Source of the DNA: Methanolacinia paynteri
GTDB lineage: Archaea > Halobacteriota > Methanomicrobia > Methanomicrobiales > Methanomicrobiaceae
Reading direction: 5' to 3'
Assembly: GCF_000784355.1 (NCBI RefSeq)
Contig: NZ_AXDV01000001.1
Span: 1 to 57,676, forward strand
Length of the DNA stretch: 57,676 bases
The notes beneath the pieces were generated by a model, which was not told the DNA's origin, ran no database searches, and worked only from the letters and a program-made list of their open reading frames with translations. The position numbers and the translations under genes are program-made. This document shows, one piece after another, positions 1 through 8,758 of this stretch. Within the stretch, counting starts at the first letter, position 1. Each line of letters starts with the position of its first letter.

Positions 1-648
1 TTCATTATATTCTTTGTCTGTATGTGTGGCTGTACCGAAACCGGCGAACCCGTGCAGCCGGTAAATACAACCGTCTCAGTCGAAGATGCATGGGATCAGG
101 CGGCGGTTGATGTTCTTGTAAATGAGATGGTGTTCGAATTTGAAAACGAGCAGTCTGCCGATTTCAATAATTCTGTGGTTCTTATGAAACCGGCAGTAAT
201 AATCTGCGATCCCGATGGAAACCCTCTGCATTATCTTTTTTTTGTTGGGAAAAACGGTGAAACCGTTTCTACTGTTCGGGTGAGTGCCAATAAGTCGCTT
301 GGTAGAACCATAACCGGCATCGGTGATCTTGTTTACTACTGCGGCAATGAAACACTTAATCTGTCTGCGGAACTGGCAGGTTCCAAAACCGAATATTTCG
401 TCTGCGGCACTCCGGTACCGGAATATGGCGAAGATTATAACGAAATGATGGTTGATGCCTGGGAAGTCTGGAACCAGTACTCTATAAACGTTCTCAACGA
501 CCTGAAAGATGCCGGGATAAATATTTCGGAACCAATTCCCGTTGATGAACGCGAAACTGTCCGTGAAATTATTTATAATAACATCTGGAAGAGGGAAGAG
601 AGTATAGAGGAGTTCGAAAATAAATACCAGGTTGACTGGGCTTTTTGA
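1..648 (+). CDS. Probable lipoprotein, 5'-truncated
   Basis: The frame is open from the first base, so the true start lies before the window. The first residues are hydrophobic (FIIFFVC) followed by MCGC, which looks like the end of a lipoprotein signal peptide with a lipid-modifiable cysteine. The mature part is acidic, soluble in composition and has no domain I recognise. A Met at base 22 would give 208 residues but would discard the signal peptide. It is followed, tail to tail, by the leftward acetyltransferase gene. Function unknown; export by the Sec/lipoprotein route is an inference. Confidence 0.6.
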   Translation, partial: FIIFFVCMCGCTETGEPVQPVNTTVSVEDAWDQAAVDVLVNEMVFEFENEQSADFNNSVVLMKPAVIICDPDGNPLHYLFFVGKNGETVSTVRVSANKSLGRTITGIGDLVYYCGNETLNLSAELAGSKTEYFVCGTPVPEYGEDYNEMMVDAWEVWNQYSINVLNDLKDAGINISEPIPVDERETVREIIYNNIWKREESIEEFENKYQVDWAF

Positions 649-663
649 TATTAAATATTAAAC

Positions 664-1254
664 TCAATCCCATTTATTTTTCAAATCGCTGAAAAAAGAA
701 CTGTCAACCGATTCCTTCAAAAGACCGTAAAGCAGCTGGTCATGATAATCCCCGCGTGCGTGCCAGTACTTCTTCCTCCGTCCTTCAAATTCAAAACCGC
801 TTTTTTCCATGATCTTTTGTGATGCAAAATTTCCTTCGGCGGTATCTCCGTTGAGACGATAGGCGTCAGTGAATGTGAATACATAGTATACAAGGAATTC
901 ACATGCCTCTGTTCCAAAACCCTTCCCATGATATTTATCGTCAATCTGGTAGCCGATCAGGAATGCACCGGGAGAATATTCAACGGGAAGGATAGCACAC
1001 TGGCCGGCGAATTCCCCGGTTTCTTTTGAACGGATTGTGAAAACAGGTGCTTCAGGAATCTTTTCATTCAGCAGGGCGGCTGAAACCGATTCGATCAACG
1101 GAGTGAAATATGCTGTTGTTGCTTCAGGAGTGTTCGGTCCGAAGAAGAGCCATCTGCAGACTGTTTCCTTTGCAAGCATCCTGCAGATGTTGTCAATGTC
1201 GTCGTGTCTTATGTATGAGACGGAGATCTTCTCCCCGGACCATTCTGTTTTCAT
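664..1254 (-). CDS. GNAT-family N-acetyltransferase (RimJ/RimL-like)
   Basis: A 196-residue protein of usual single-domain GNAT length. The acetyl-CoA pyrophosphate-binding signature is visible around residue 110 as YHGKGFGTEA, followed by the typical beta-bulge and a NFASQKIMEKSGFEFEG segment that matches the end of the RimJ/RimL-type fold. Proteins of this type acetylate N-terminal or side-chain amines of ribosomal proteins or small molecules; the substrate here cannot be read from sequence. It is 17 bases downstream of hmgA on the same strand and may be co-transcribed with it. Confidence 0.85.
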   Translation of the reverse strand: MKTEWSGEKISVSYIRHDDIDNICRMLAKETVCRWLFFGPNTPEATTAYFTPLIESVSAALLNEKIPEAPVFTIRSKETGEFAGQCAILPVEYSPGAFLIGYQIDDKYHGKGFGTEACEFLVYYVFTFTDAYRLNGDTAEGNFASQKIMEKSGFEFEGRRKKYWHARGDYHDQLLYGLLKESVDSSFFSDLKNKWD

Positions 1255-1271
1255 ATCCTAAAAAATGGAAA

Positions 1272-2477
1272 TTACCTTCCAAGCTGCTTGTGAGCTCTTG
1301 CAAGATGCCCTGCACCAAGAGCACCTATGAGATTAAGTTCTCCTGCAAGAACAGCGGCAGCGATTATCTCCGCAAACTTCCTTGAATTTGCACCTGATGT
1401 TTCCCCTCCGCCTGCACACCCTAGAAGACTCAGGGCTTCCCTCTGGGTATCTAATCCTGTTCCCCCGCCGACAGTTCCTACCTGAAGCGAGGGAATCGTC
1501 ACCGAAACATACACCCCTCCTTCAGCCTGTTCTACGGTTGTTATTGTATTCGAACCCTCGACGACATGGGCGGGGTCCTGCCCGCATGCAAGAAAGATTG
1601 CTGCGATAATATTTGCCGCATGAGAGTTGAAGCCGAGCGAGACAGCCCTTGCAGACCCGATGAGGTTCTTTCTCATATTGACCTCGGTCATCGTCCTGGA
1701 ATCAGTCTTTAAGGTTGATTTTATCAGGTCATCAGGGAGGAAGACTCCTGCAACAACAGTCTTTCCCCTTCCTAGTATGACATTTATTGCTGAAGGCTTC
1801 TTGTCAGTACACATATTTCCTGAAAGAGCAACGAGCACAACCCCTGTCTCCTCCTGTATCTTCGCCGCTACTTTCTCGCTTGCGATTGTGACCATGTTCA
1901 TGCCCATTGCATCGCCGGTAAAGAACTCGATCCTGGCATGTAAGTTTGTCCCTGTCACAAAACAGCGGATATCAAGGAGTTTTCCATGCGACGTGGTAGT
2001 CTCTGCAATCTCTTTCAGGAGAGGGATATTCTCCTCGATCCACCTTGCCGCTTCTGTAGCGTGAATGACGTTCTTCGCAGCAAAAACCGGTGCTCTCGTC
2101 ATACCGTCACGCTGTATTCTGACATCCGCTCCGCCTGCGAGTGTTACTACCTTGCATCCCCTGTTTATCGATGCGATAAGTGCTCCTTCCGTTGTTGCAA
2201 GCGGGATATAAAATTCATCATCTGCATATTCTCCGTTGACCTTCAGTTTTCCTGCAACACCGACTGGAACCTGCACCGCACCTATCATATTTTCGCAGTT
2301 TTTCTCGGCGGCCCTGTCAATATTTATCGTGAAATCGCCGATCTTATCGAGTTTCTTTCCGCTCTCCATCTCTATAAAGGCCCTTCTTACCGCTACTGCG
2401 TCTTTCGGGGGCATCTCTTTCTCGAGCGAATGGAGCTTCAGCTTTCCTTCCTTCAGTCCAGAGAGATAATCATTCAT
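1272..2477 (-). CDS. hmgA: 3-hydroxy-3-methylglutaryl-CoA reductase (NADPH)
   Basis: Class I HMG-CoA reductase, 401 residues, makes mevalonate for archaeal isoprenoid lipids. Visible family motifs are ENMIGAVQVPVGVAG near residue 60, TTEGALIAS with the catalytic Glu near 95, GDAMGMNM, the catalytic Lys in MCTDKKPSA, the catalytic Asp in GQDPAHVVEG, GTVGGGTGL, and a C-terminal AHKQLGR segment carrying the catalytic His. It is transcribed divergently from the Trm5-like gene with only 44 bases between the starts. The preceding pathway enzymes (HMG-CoA synthase, thiolase) are in a separate leftward operon at about 9-11 kb. Confidence 0.96.
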   Translation of the reverse strand: MNDYLSGLKEGKLKLHSLEKEMPPKDAVAVRRAFIEMESGKKLDKIGDFTINIDRAAEKNCENMIGAVQVPVGVAGKLKVNGEYADDEFYIPLATTEGALIASINRGCKVVTLAGGADVRIQRDGMTRAPVFAAKNVIHATEAARWIEENIPLLKEIAETTTSHGKLLDIRCFVTGTNLHARIEFFTGDAMGMNMVTIASEKVAAKIQEETGVVLVALSGNMCTDKKPSAINVILGRGKTVVAGVFLPDDLIKSTLKTDSRTMTEVNMRKNLIGSARAVSLGFNSHAANIIAAIFLACGQDPAHVVEGSNTITTVEQAEGGVYVSVTIPSLQVGTVGGGTGLDTQREALSLLGCAGGGETSGANSRKFAEIIAAAVLAGELNLIGALGAGHLARAHKQLGR

Positions 2478-2521
2478 ATTGATTACTTATTGGTGAGGAG
2501 TATACATATTATAATGGTCTT

Positions 2522-3436
2522 ATGGCAAAGGAAAGCCGCTGTATAAAAATTTTAAAAAATGAAGGTGAGATGACAAGAAGGAAGCTCATCGAAGAGGGGC
2601 TCCTCGACAACTCCTTAAAACCGTTTTCGGACGAGTGTCACCTCTACATTCCTGTCACGGGCGATATTCCGGGAGCAGCGACTGAAATATTTGAAGAACG
2701 GGATATTTCCGCTCCTCTCCCGCGGCATGAACTTATCGGCGGAATAGCGATTATACAGGACTGCGACAGGGATGGGGCCCGAAGACTTCTCGATTCGCGC
2801 CCTGTGATACATACGGTGCTGTATTCGGAAGGGCCTGTTACAGGGGAGTACCGGACGAAGGATTATATCGTTCTTGCCGGAAAAAATACAACGAAAACCG
2901 ATTACACAGAATACGGGCAGAGGTTTTTAATAGATCTCTCAGCCGCATATTTTTCCGCCCGCCTCGCAAATGAAAGGCAGAGGATTGCTGCGATGATGAA
3001 AGACGGCGAGAGGCTTTTGGACATGTTTGCAGGTGTCGGGCCGTTTGCGATAACACTTTCAGGCAAATGTTCGGTGGTATATGCAAACGACATCAACCCT
3101 GCCGCGGTGAGTCTTCTTTACGATAACATCCGGCTCAATAAAAAGAAGAACATCCTTCCTGTGCTTGCCGATGCACGGTGTTTGGGGGGTATTTTCCCCC
3201 CGGGAAGTTTTGACCGGATAATTATGAATCTTCCAATGAAATCTTCTGAATTTATTGATATTGCCTTCAGGCTCTGCAGACCCGGCGGGATGATCCATTT
3301 CTATACTCTTCAGTCGGAGCCCGGGGAGATGGAGGAGGAGCTGGGAAAATATGAATGCGGCAAGATTTCGGAGAGGGTTGTTCGCTCCTACTCACCGTCC
3401 CAGCATCATGCAGTATATGATATCAGGGTAATTTAA
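2522..3436 (+). CDS. Trm5-like class I tRNA methyltransferase
   Basis: A 304-residue SAM-dependent methyltransferase. An N-terminal small domain precedes a Rossmann fold with SAM motif I LLDMFAGVGPFAI near residue 165, an acidic YANDINP motif, and the NLP catalytic motif (MNLPMKSS near 236) typical of Trm5/TYW2 enzymes. The overall architecture fits archaeal tRNA(guanine37-N1)-methyltransferase, which methylates G37 next to the anticodon and prevents frameshifting. A Taw2-type wyosine enzyme is the main alternative. Start ATG lies 44 bases from the divergent hmgA start. Confidence 0.82.
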   Translation: MAKESRCIKILKNEGEMTRRKLIEEGLLDNSLKPFSDECHLYIPVTGDIPGAATEIFEERDISAPLPRHELIGGIAIIQDCDRDGARRLLDSRPVIHTVLYSEGPVTGEYRTKDYIVLAGKNTTKTDYTEYGQRFLIDLSAAYFSARLANERQRIAAMMKDGERLLDMFAGVGPFAITLSGKCSVVYANDINPAAVSLLYDNIRLNKKKNILPVLADARCLGGIFPPGSFDRIIMNLPMKSSEFIDIAFRLCRPGGMIHFYTLQSEPGEMEEELGKYECGKISERVVRSYSPSQHHAVYDIRVI

Positions 3437-3501
3437 GCGGATCAGGAATTCGTAAATGCATTATATCATAACCGAGAAAGTACCCCTAATGGTGATCCCA
3501 A

Positions 3502-4350
3502 ATGGCAGATCTTGATCTTTCAGCTACAGGTTTGGATGCCTCAACGCTTGAGAGCAATTTTGAAACATTGTCTTCAGTAACTATAGAGGAGATCATCTTT
3601 GCTTTAATTGTTCTGGCCGTTGGATATATTATTGCGAAGATAATCGTAAACAGGATCGAACATTATTTTACTAAAAGTACAAAGATGCCCAAGCTGATGG
3701 CCATCAATATCGTGAAGGCCATAAAGGTATTTTTATACATTCTCGTAATCCTTTGTGCGCTCCAGGCATTAGGAATCGAAGTAAGCGTATTTATTGTCAG
3801 TATCTTTGCTTTCATCTCGATTATCATGAGTTTTGGTATGAAGGATACCATAAACAACCTTGCATCGGGCGTATGGATAGCCGCCTCGCGTGCATATGAT
3901 ATCGATGATGAAGTCGAGATCTCGGGAAAGCATGGCACCGTGATGGATATGAATGTCATGGCTACAGAGATCAAACAGCTCGACAATACAAGAATTATTA
4001 TTCCCAACGGAACCGTGTGGAACAGCCCAATTATCAATGTCACACGCATGCCGAAAAGGCTGATTGCGGTTGAGTACGGTGTTGCGTATAATACCGTAAT
4101 ACAGGACGCTATCGACGTCGCCCTCAAGGTTGCGGACGACCACCCAAAGCTCCACAAAGAACCGAAACCCATCGTCCGCTTCAGGGAGATGGCCGATTCT
4201 GCCGTTGTCCTTCAGCTCAGGGTGTGGGTTGATACCGATGACTACTACCAGGCCAAGTCAGATGTTTTGACAGGAATATACAACGGCCTCAACAAGGCAG
4301 GCATCGGAATTCCGTTCCCGCAGGTGGATGTCCATATGAAAAAAGATTAA
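3502..4350 (+). CDS. MscS-family mechanosensitive ion channel
   Basis: A 282-residue membrane protein. Hydrophobic helices lie at about residues 30-48, 70-90 and 95-112, the last being the pore-lining helix, followed by the MscS middle beta domain (AYDIDDEVEISGKHGTV) and the cytoplasmic alpha/beta domain ending VDVHMKKD. It opens under membrane tension to release osmolytes during hypo-osmotic shock. It is shorter than large MscS proteins, with no extra N-terminal domains. A T-run follows the stop codon directly. Confidence 0.92.
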   Translation: MADLDLSATGLDASTLESNFETLSSVTIEEIIFALIVLAVGYIIAKIIVNRIEHYFTKSTKMPKLMAINIVKAIKVFLYILVILCALQALGIEVSVFIVSIFAFISIIMSFGMKDTINNLASGVWIAASRAYDIDDEVEISGKHGTVMDMNVMATEIKQLDNTRIIIPNGTVWNSPIINVTRMPKRLIAVEYGVAYNTVIQDAIDVALKVADDHPKLHKEPKPIVRFREMADSAVVLQLRVWVDTDDYYQAKSDVLTGIYNGLNKAGIGIPFPQVDVHMKKD

Positions 4351-4368
4351 TTTTTTTTAAATTTTTTT
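4351..4368 (+). terminator. T-run terminator after mscS
   Basis: Eight Ts, a short A-run and seven more Ts start at the first base after the mscS stop. Archaeal RNA polymerase terminates efficiently at such U-tracts without needing a hairpin. Confidence 0.55.
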
Positions 4369-4885
4369 AAGCTATTACCCAACTGGTTAATGATTATTTA
4401 CCCTTCTGGCACCTGCCTGAAACAACATAGATTTTTCAGGTAAAATCAGGAGAGGGAATTAAATAATTATTTTTCAGTGAGAAACTGTAGACGCTGGTGG
4501 CATAAATTATTTAATATATTATACAAAATGCCTACTTGTGAGTAAGGGGGGGCAATACCTTTCCTCAAAGGAGATGGATAGTTCATTACCGGAATTAAAA
4601 TAGCCTCTAATCTCTTATCCTGCCTTCTGAAGTCTCCAATGATTGGCGCTTAGCCTGCAAAACCGTACATGGAACGGATATTAAAAAAATGTTTCAGTTT
4701 TGGGAGTTCTGGAACGTTTTTCAGCATTAAGACTCCCTTAAGCGGTCCGTATAGTTGCGCCTGTTCAATCGGATTGATCTTGCCCTTCTAAAATTAAAAA
4801 TTTGCATAGGGTAAGTGCCCGGTGCTTATTTGGAAAAAAATCCCTGAGGGATTTCAATAGTCAAAATTTGAGCAGGTAAAGTAAT
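4369..4885. other. AT-rich intergenic stretch with one palindrome
   Basis: About 500 bases without a convincing ORF on either strand. The only clear structure is a perfect 7-bp hairpin, AAATCCC-TGA-GGGATTT, at 4838-4854, which ends 31 bases before the ATG of the winged-helix gene and could be an operator or a leader hairpin. The rest is AT-rich with no recognised RNA gene or mobile element. Confidence 0.4.
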
Positions 4886-5695
4886 ATGCAGAATATATAT
4901 TGGGTAAGAATATTTCTTGTAATCATTCTCGCTTCAGGAGTTATTTCCGGTATTTCTTTAAAAACTTATTATTTGGAAATTTTACATGATTTGCCCGAAT
5001 TTGGGAATTCTGCAACATATGATCAAAACGGCTCTTATGAAAACGGATTATTTAAAATGAAGATTATATTCCAGATTCAAGAAAGCAACCAGATTCGATT
5101 TAATACTTTTTGTTTAAACTCCATTTTGAATTTTTTCCCGGATTTTGCATTTAAATCAAAGTTTTTTATTCCGTTTATCAAATTTCCATTCCTGATATTT
5201 ATTGCAGTAGATCGGAAAAAAATTCTTGAAAATAAAAGACGATTTGAGATTTATACTCTCATAAAAGAAAATCCCGGTATGTATTTTAGTGAAATTTCAA
5301 GAGAAACAAATTTTAAAAAAGGAACAGTTGAGTATCATCTTAAAATGATGGAATCCGGAGGAATTATTAAGCCTTTTCCTGAAAGTGGGAAACTATATTA
5401 TTTTATAAAAAACTCCCCGTATTCAAAGGAAGAAAAACAGTTAATTTTAATTTTACGTGATGAAACTCTCAAAAAAGTCATTATGGAGATTTACGAAAAT
5501 CCAAAAAACAACAACAAAAAAATTGCTGAAACAATTGGTTATTCTGAATCTACGGCAAGCAAACATCTTAAATTTCTTAAAAATCATGGCATTATTGAAT
5601 CAAGAACCCAAGGATGGTATACAATGTATGATATTAGTGACGAATTTCATGATTTGCTTGAGAAATATATTTATCCCGGACGCTGGGAAAAATAA
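4886..5695 (+). CDS. Membrane-anchored double winged-helix transcriptional regulator
   Basis: A 269-residue protein. Residues 8-26 form a hydrophobic N-terminal segment, and a second hydrophobic stretch lies near 92-108, so the N-terminal third may be outside or embedded in the membrane. Two winged helix-turn-helix domains follow: one around 115-180 (EISRETNFKKGTVEYHLKMM) and one around 190-260 (IAETIGYSESTASKHLKFL). This arrangement is common among sensory regulators of Methanomicrobia. Base composition is more AT-rich than the housekeeping genes nearby, as are the two exported-protein genes downstream, suggesting one accessory block. It may control those genes through the repeated promoter motif; that is inference. 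Confidence 0.8.
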   Translation: MQNIYWVRIFLVIILASGVISGISLKTYYLEILHDLPEFGNSATYDQNGSYENGLFKMKIIFQIQESNQIRFNTFCLNSILNFFPDFAFKSKFFIPFIKFPFLIFIAVDRKKILENKRRFEIYTLIKENPGMYFSEISRETNFKKGTVEYHLKMMESGGIIKPFPESGKLYYFIKNSPYSKEEKQLILILRDETLKKVIMEIYENPKNNNKKIAETIGYSESTASKHLKFLKNHGIIESRTQGWYTMYDISDEFHDLLEKYIYPGRWEK

Positions 5696-5887
5696 ATACT
5701 ATAGGAAATTTCAAGTGCGCATGAGCATGGGGCAAAATATCTTCACCATACTTGACTCATTTACTATGATGAAAATCATTTAATTCCCGGAAAATATTAA
5801 ATGATCTATTTTTTTTGGTTTATGATTTTGATAAAAGAACACGTCCTTTTTTTAAAGATAATACTTGTGGGACAAACTGTGAATTAG
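5696..5887. other. AT-rich intergenic stretch, no feature seen
   Basis: No supported ORF or RNA between the winged-helix gene and the promoter-like motif at 5888. An overlapping frame continuing from inside the regulator looks like a shadow. Confidence 0.3.
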
Positions 5888-5916
5888 TTTGCATTTTGTC
5901 TTAGAAATAATATATA
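5888..5916 (+). promoter_or_regulatory. Repeated promoter-like motif, copy 1
   Basis: Contains TTTGCA, then TTTGTC-N2-AGAAAT-N2-TATATA. The TATATA would serve as a TATA box for the secreted-protein gene whose start is 6046, leaving a long leader of roughly 110 bases. The same words recur at 6610-6640 and 7789-7816. Confidence 0.55.
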
Positions 5917-6045
5917 CCCCTAAATTATATTGCTGAATGAGGATGGCGGAGAAGAATTTCCGGGGCTTAAAGAAGTATTCTTACAAGTGTTTTTCCTTTG
6001 ATCTCCGAGTTATCAGAATTCGTTCTTATCCTCAGGAAGTAAAAG

Positions 6046-6489
6046 GTGAAAAAAATGAAACATTTCGGCTTAGGAAAAATTGCCCTGGTGGCCTTTATGG
6101 TCCTTGTGGCAGGAGCGGTTCTTGCAACACCTGTAAGTGCAGGTACAAATGTTGAGTTGTTAGGCTCGTTTGATTCATGGGGATATTACGTAGCTTCAAC
6201 CGGAGAATGGATTGATGACTCGGGTTATGATCAGTTCAGGGCCCGTGCAGATGTCTCGGAAGTACATGGGTACGACACTACAGGCTATATGTACATTGGA
6301 CTGTATGTGTCCGGTCCTGGTGGATATGGTAATATGATAAGAGTAGATAACACTTATCGGGGAAGCACAGGCTGGATAGGGACTTTAGGAGATTCATCTC
6401 AGCTCCGACAAGAGCATGATATAGAGAGCGTGCTTACGGCTTCAGGCGGAGGGACATCCGGAAGTTCAATATATACACTGACTCCTTAA
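6046..6489 (+). CDS. Small secreted protein of unknown function
   Basis: A 147-residue protein with a classical Sec signal peptide: basic MKKMKHFGLGK, a hydrophobic core, and a likely cleavage after PVSA near residue 28. The mature ~119 residues are rich in Gly, Tyr, Ser and Asp, have no cysteine and no recognised domain; YxxxYMYIGLYVSG-type segments suggest a beta fold. Start taken as GTG with AGGA eight bases upstream; an in-frame ATG at 6055, with AGGTGA before it, is almost equally good. It sits between two copies of a shared promoter motif and beside a lipoprotein gene. Confidence 0.65.
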   Translation: MKKMKHFGLGKIALVAFMVLVAGAVLATPVSAGTNVELLGSFDSWGYYVASTGEWIDDSGYDQFRARADVSEVHGYDTTGYMYIGLYVSGPGGYGNMIRVDNTYRGSTGWIGTLGDSSQLRQEHDIESVLTASGGGTSGSSIYTLTP

Positions 6490-6609
6490 TCTTTATTCGT
6501 GAATGAGATATATATCTGAATCAGGGATATATCCGGTACAGGTAAAAAACTCTGAAATCAAACCATTTTTTTCAGAAAATATCTTATGGCATGAATATAT
6601 TCCGATCGA

Positions 6610-6640
6610 TTTGCACTTTGTCTGAGAAATGGCATATAAT
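6610..6640 (+). promoter_or_regulatory. Repeated promoter-like motif, copy 2
   Basis: TTTGCA, then TTTGTC-N2-AGAAAT-N3-ATATAAT, 58 bases before the ATG of the lipoprotein gene. The ATATAAT is well placed as TATA box with a leader of about 35 bases. Confidence 0.6.
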
Positions 6641-6697
6641 GTCGGATTATAAATTGTCCTTAAGGCGGCAACAGCCGGAATCTGAAGTGGTAATATT

Positions 6698-7753
6698 ATG
6701 AAAAAAATGAAATTGGTCCTTTGCCTTTTACTAGTACTGATTCTTGCGGTCACGACTTCAGGATGTACTCTCGAATCAGAAGGACCGCTGGTCACGGAAA
6801 CACCGGCGTCTCAAAATATACACCAACAAACCACTGTCGGAACTTTTTCACCTGAGAACTCTTCGATTAAGGTGTCATGGCCTCAAGAAGAAAATCCCGT
6901 TCCTCCTTACAGAGAGGAAGAGATGGCAAAAATTGTAGAGGAGGCAAAACAGGAAATAATCAGGCTTTTTCCTAATGTTGAAAAGAATACACTCGACAAC
7001 TTTTCATGGGGCTCTCAATTTTATGGTGGCTATAGAGCGCCTGCAATAGTTTTTTCAGACGTTTTAGAATCTTCTGATAGCGATCAAAGAATTTTAAATA
7101 TAAAGTATGACCCGGAAAGGAGCACAATATGTACCTATGTACCTAATGTCACCAACTTTTACCTGGATGATGAAATTGTTATATCTGCTGAAGAGGCGAA
7201 AGAACGTGCACTTGAGTTCTACAAAAATGCAATGGGCGATGACTATGAGATTCATAAGGACAACCTCATAGTCCTAAGAGACGACGGGGAGGTCTTGAAT
7301 TCGGTTTTTCTTAACATGGAGGTTTATACTACCTATAAAGGAGTAGTTTATAATTATGATCATGCCCGGATAGTGTATGATATGCGGTTTGATAGAGTAA
7401 GGGATTACCTCAATTATCAAAGAGATCCCGAAATCCTGTCCCGGATCACCACATTGTCACCGACTCCGGATATCTCTCTTGATGAAGCAAAAGAGATACT
7501 TGAAGAGCGTTTAAAGGAGAACAGGAGTGGCAGCAAGGTTAACATTGAATACTGCCAACGTTATGGTTACTATGAGTTTCCATACCTTCAGTGGCATGAT
7601 CAACCCTACTTTATGGATATAGAAGGCGGTTCTGTTACAAGTCCGTTAAATCTAATTTGGGAACTTCCTTTCACCACAGAGGATGGAAAAATGTATTATG
7701 GAATTATCGATGCACATACCGGGGACATTATAGATGTCCGGGAGCAGTCCTAA
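6698..7753 (+). CDS. Lipoprotein with C-terminal PepSY-like region
   Basis: A 351-residue protein. Its start MKKMKLVLCLLLVLILAVTTSGC is a lipoprotein signal peptide with the modifiable Cys at residue 23, so the mature protein should be anchored to the outer face of the membrane. Repeated segments of the type 'SAEEAKERALEFYKNAMG' and 'SLDEAKEILEERLKEN' followed by 'YYGIIDAHTGDIIDV' resemble YcnI/PepSY-like modules that often inhibit or accompany peptidases; this is weak similarity by eye. The gene follows promoter motif copy 2. Function unknown. Confidence 0.65.
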   Translation: MKKMKLVLCLLLVLILAVTTSGCTLESEGPLVTETPASQNIHQQTTVGTFSPENSSIKVSWPQEENPVPPYREEEMAKIVEEAKQEIIRLFPNVEKNTLDNFSWGSQFYGGYRAPAIVFSDVLESSDSDQRILNIKYDPERSTICTYVPNVTNFYLDDEIVISAEEAKERALEFYKNAMGDDYEIHKDNLIVLRDDGEVLNSVFLNMEVYTTYKGVVYNYDHARIVYDMRFDRVRDYLNYQRDPEILSRITTLSPTPDISLDEAKEILEERLKENRSGSKVNIEYCQRYGYYEFPYLQWHDQPYFMDIEGGSVTSPLNLIWELPFTTEDGKMYYGIIDAHTGDIIDVREQS

Positions 7754-7788
7754 ACCATATATAATCTTTTTGAAAACCAAATCTATTC

Positions 7789-7816
7789 CTACTTTGTCAG
7801 AGAAATCAGATATAAT
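7789..7816 (+). promoter_or_regulatory. Repeated promoter-like motif, copy 3 (no gene behind it)
   Basis: TTTGTC-N2-AGAAAT-N3-ATATAAT, matching copies 1 and 2, but lacking the leading TTTGCA and followed by no ORF. Confidence 0.45.
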
Positions 7817-8131
7817 ATCACCAGCTTATTTTGAATAACAAATTCTTCAAATCAGTTTGGTAGGTAGAATCCAGCGCTGGCAACAAATCTGTACCTGAAT
7901 ATCCTTTTTATTCCTCGGGGTGAGGAAAATCAAAGCGTAAATTTTGCCGGTCATCATTTCCATTTAAAATAAATTTTATTGCCTTGGCTGATCAGAGATC
8001 GCATGGGAGATTAATATTCAAAATAAGCCTGTAAATATCAGAATAATAGACGAGGGATAAGGAATTGAAGTATACAAAATATTGAACAAAATTTCGCCGA
8101 GGACGGTTTGGGAGGTATTCCCTGAGTCTGT

Positions 8132-8156
8132 GAAGCGAACTTGCGCAAGGGTTGCC
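8132..8156 (-). repeat. Inverted fragment of the dispersed repeat
   Basis: Read on the minus strand this matches about 25 bases of the repeat copies at 22.4 and 43.5 kb (GGCAACCCTTGCGCAAG then TTCGCTTC). The match ends abruptly, so this is a truncated or decayed copy. Confidence 0.6.
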
Positions 8157-8199
8157 TTAAAAAAGAGAAGTCTCAAATGAAAAATGAATTTCATATTTT

Positions 8200-8715
8200 T
8201 TAATTCAAAACAAGAATCTGCAAGTTAAGGAAGGCGGCGAAAGTCACCCAGATGATGTATGGCACCAGAAGATATGATGCGTTTTTGTCGACCCTGTAAG
8301 AGGAGACGATCGTCAGAAGAATGAAAATCCATAGTAGTATTATGCATATGAACCCTGCAAACGGATTTTCAAACCCGAAGAAGAGATACGACCAGCCGAA
8401 GTTCAATACAAGCTGAATAAGGAAGATCGAAACTGCGATTCTTACTTCCTTTAATTTCAGGTCTCTGGCGAGAAGGAGGTACAGTGATATGCCCATCAGG
8501 ATATACAGGATAGTCCATACGATACCGAAAACAAATCCCGGCGGTGTTAGGTCCGGTTTAATAAGTTCTTCCGCGTACCAGGTTCCCTGTCCGGTTTTGG
8601 TAAAAATAGATCCAAGCCCGCCTGTTGCCAGGCAGACGAGGACAGACCCTGTAAACAGGAGGCCCTTTTTTATTTTTTCATCGTTCGGATTTGGTACTGC
8701 TGAATGATCTTCCAT
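8200..8715 (-). CDS. TspO/MBR family tryptophan-rich sensory protein
   Basis: Five hydrophobic helices and the family's conserved motifs: WYAELIKPDLTPPG-like loop, FGIVWTILYILMGISLYL, QLVLNFGWSYLFFGFENP and a final WVTFAAFLNLQILVLN. The family binds tetrapyrroles and other hydrophobic ligands in the membrane. I start at the internal ATG (8715, 171 residues) because AGGAGAGAGGG lies just before it; an in-frame TTG at 8748 lacks this. It is downstream of the mevalonate-entry genes on the same strand, only 43 bases behind the DUF35 gene, so read-through is likely. Confidence 0.88.
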   Translation of the reverse strand: MEDHSAVPNPNDEKIKKGLLFTGSVLVCLATGGLGSIFTKTGQGTWYAEELIKPDLTPPGFVFGIVWTILYILMGISLYLLLARDLKLKEVRIAVSIFLIQLVLNFGWSYLFFGFENPFAGFICIILLWIFILLTIVSSYRVDKNASYLLVPYIIWVTFAAFLNLQILVLN

Positions 8716-8758
8716 ATCGCCCTCTCTCCTAGGAGGGGATATGTTCAATATTAATATT

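Larger units (their letters stand above)
7754..8199. other. Intergenic region with promoter motif but no ORF
   Basis: About 450 bases without a credible ORF. It holds promoter motif copy 3 (7789-7816), a perfect palindrome CCAGCGCTGG at 7871-7880, a hairpin TTCCTC-GGGGT-GAGGAA at 7911-7927, and an inverted fragment of the dispersed repeat at 8132-8156. A small RNA transcribed from the motif through the hairpin is possible but unproven. Confidence 0.4.

Noticed and set aside
5937-6155. 72-residue ORF starting just after promoter motif copy 1
   Set aside because: Although well placed for a leaderless message, it overlaps the signal peptide of the secreted-protein gene in another frame and has no recognisable composition; more likely leader RNA.
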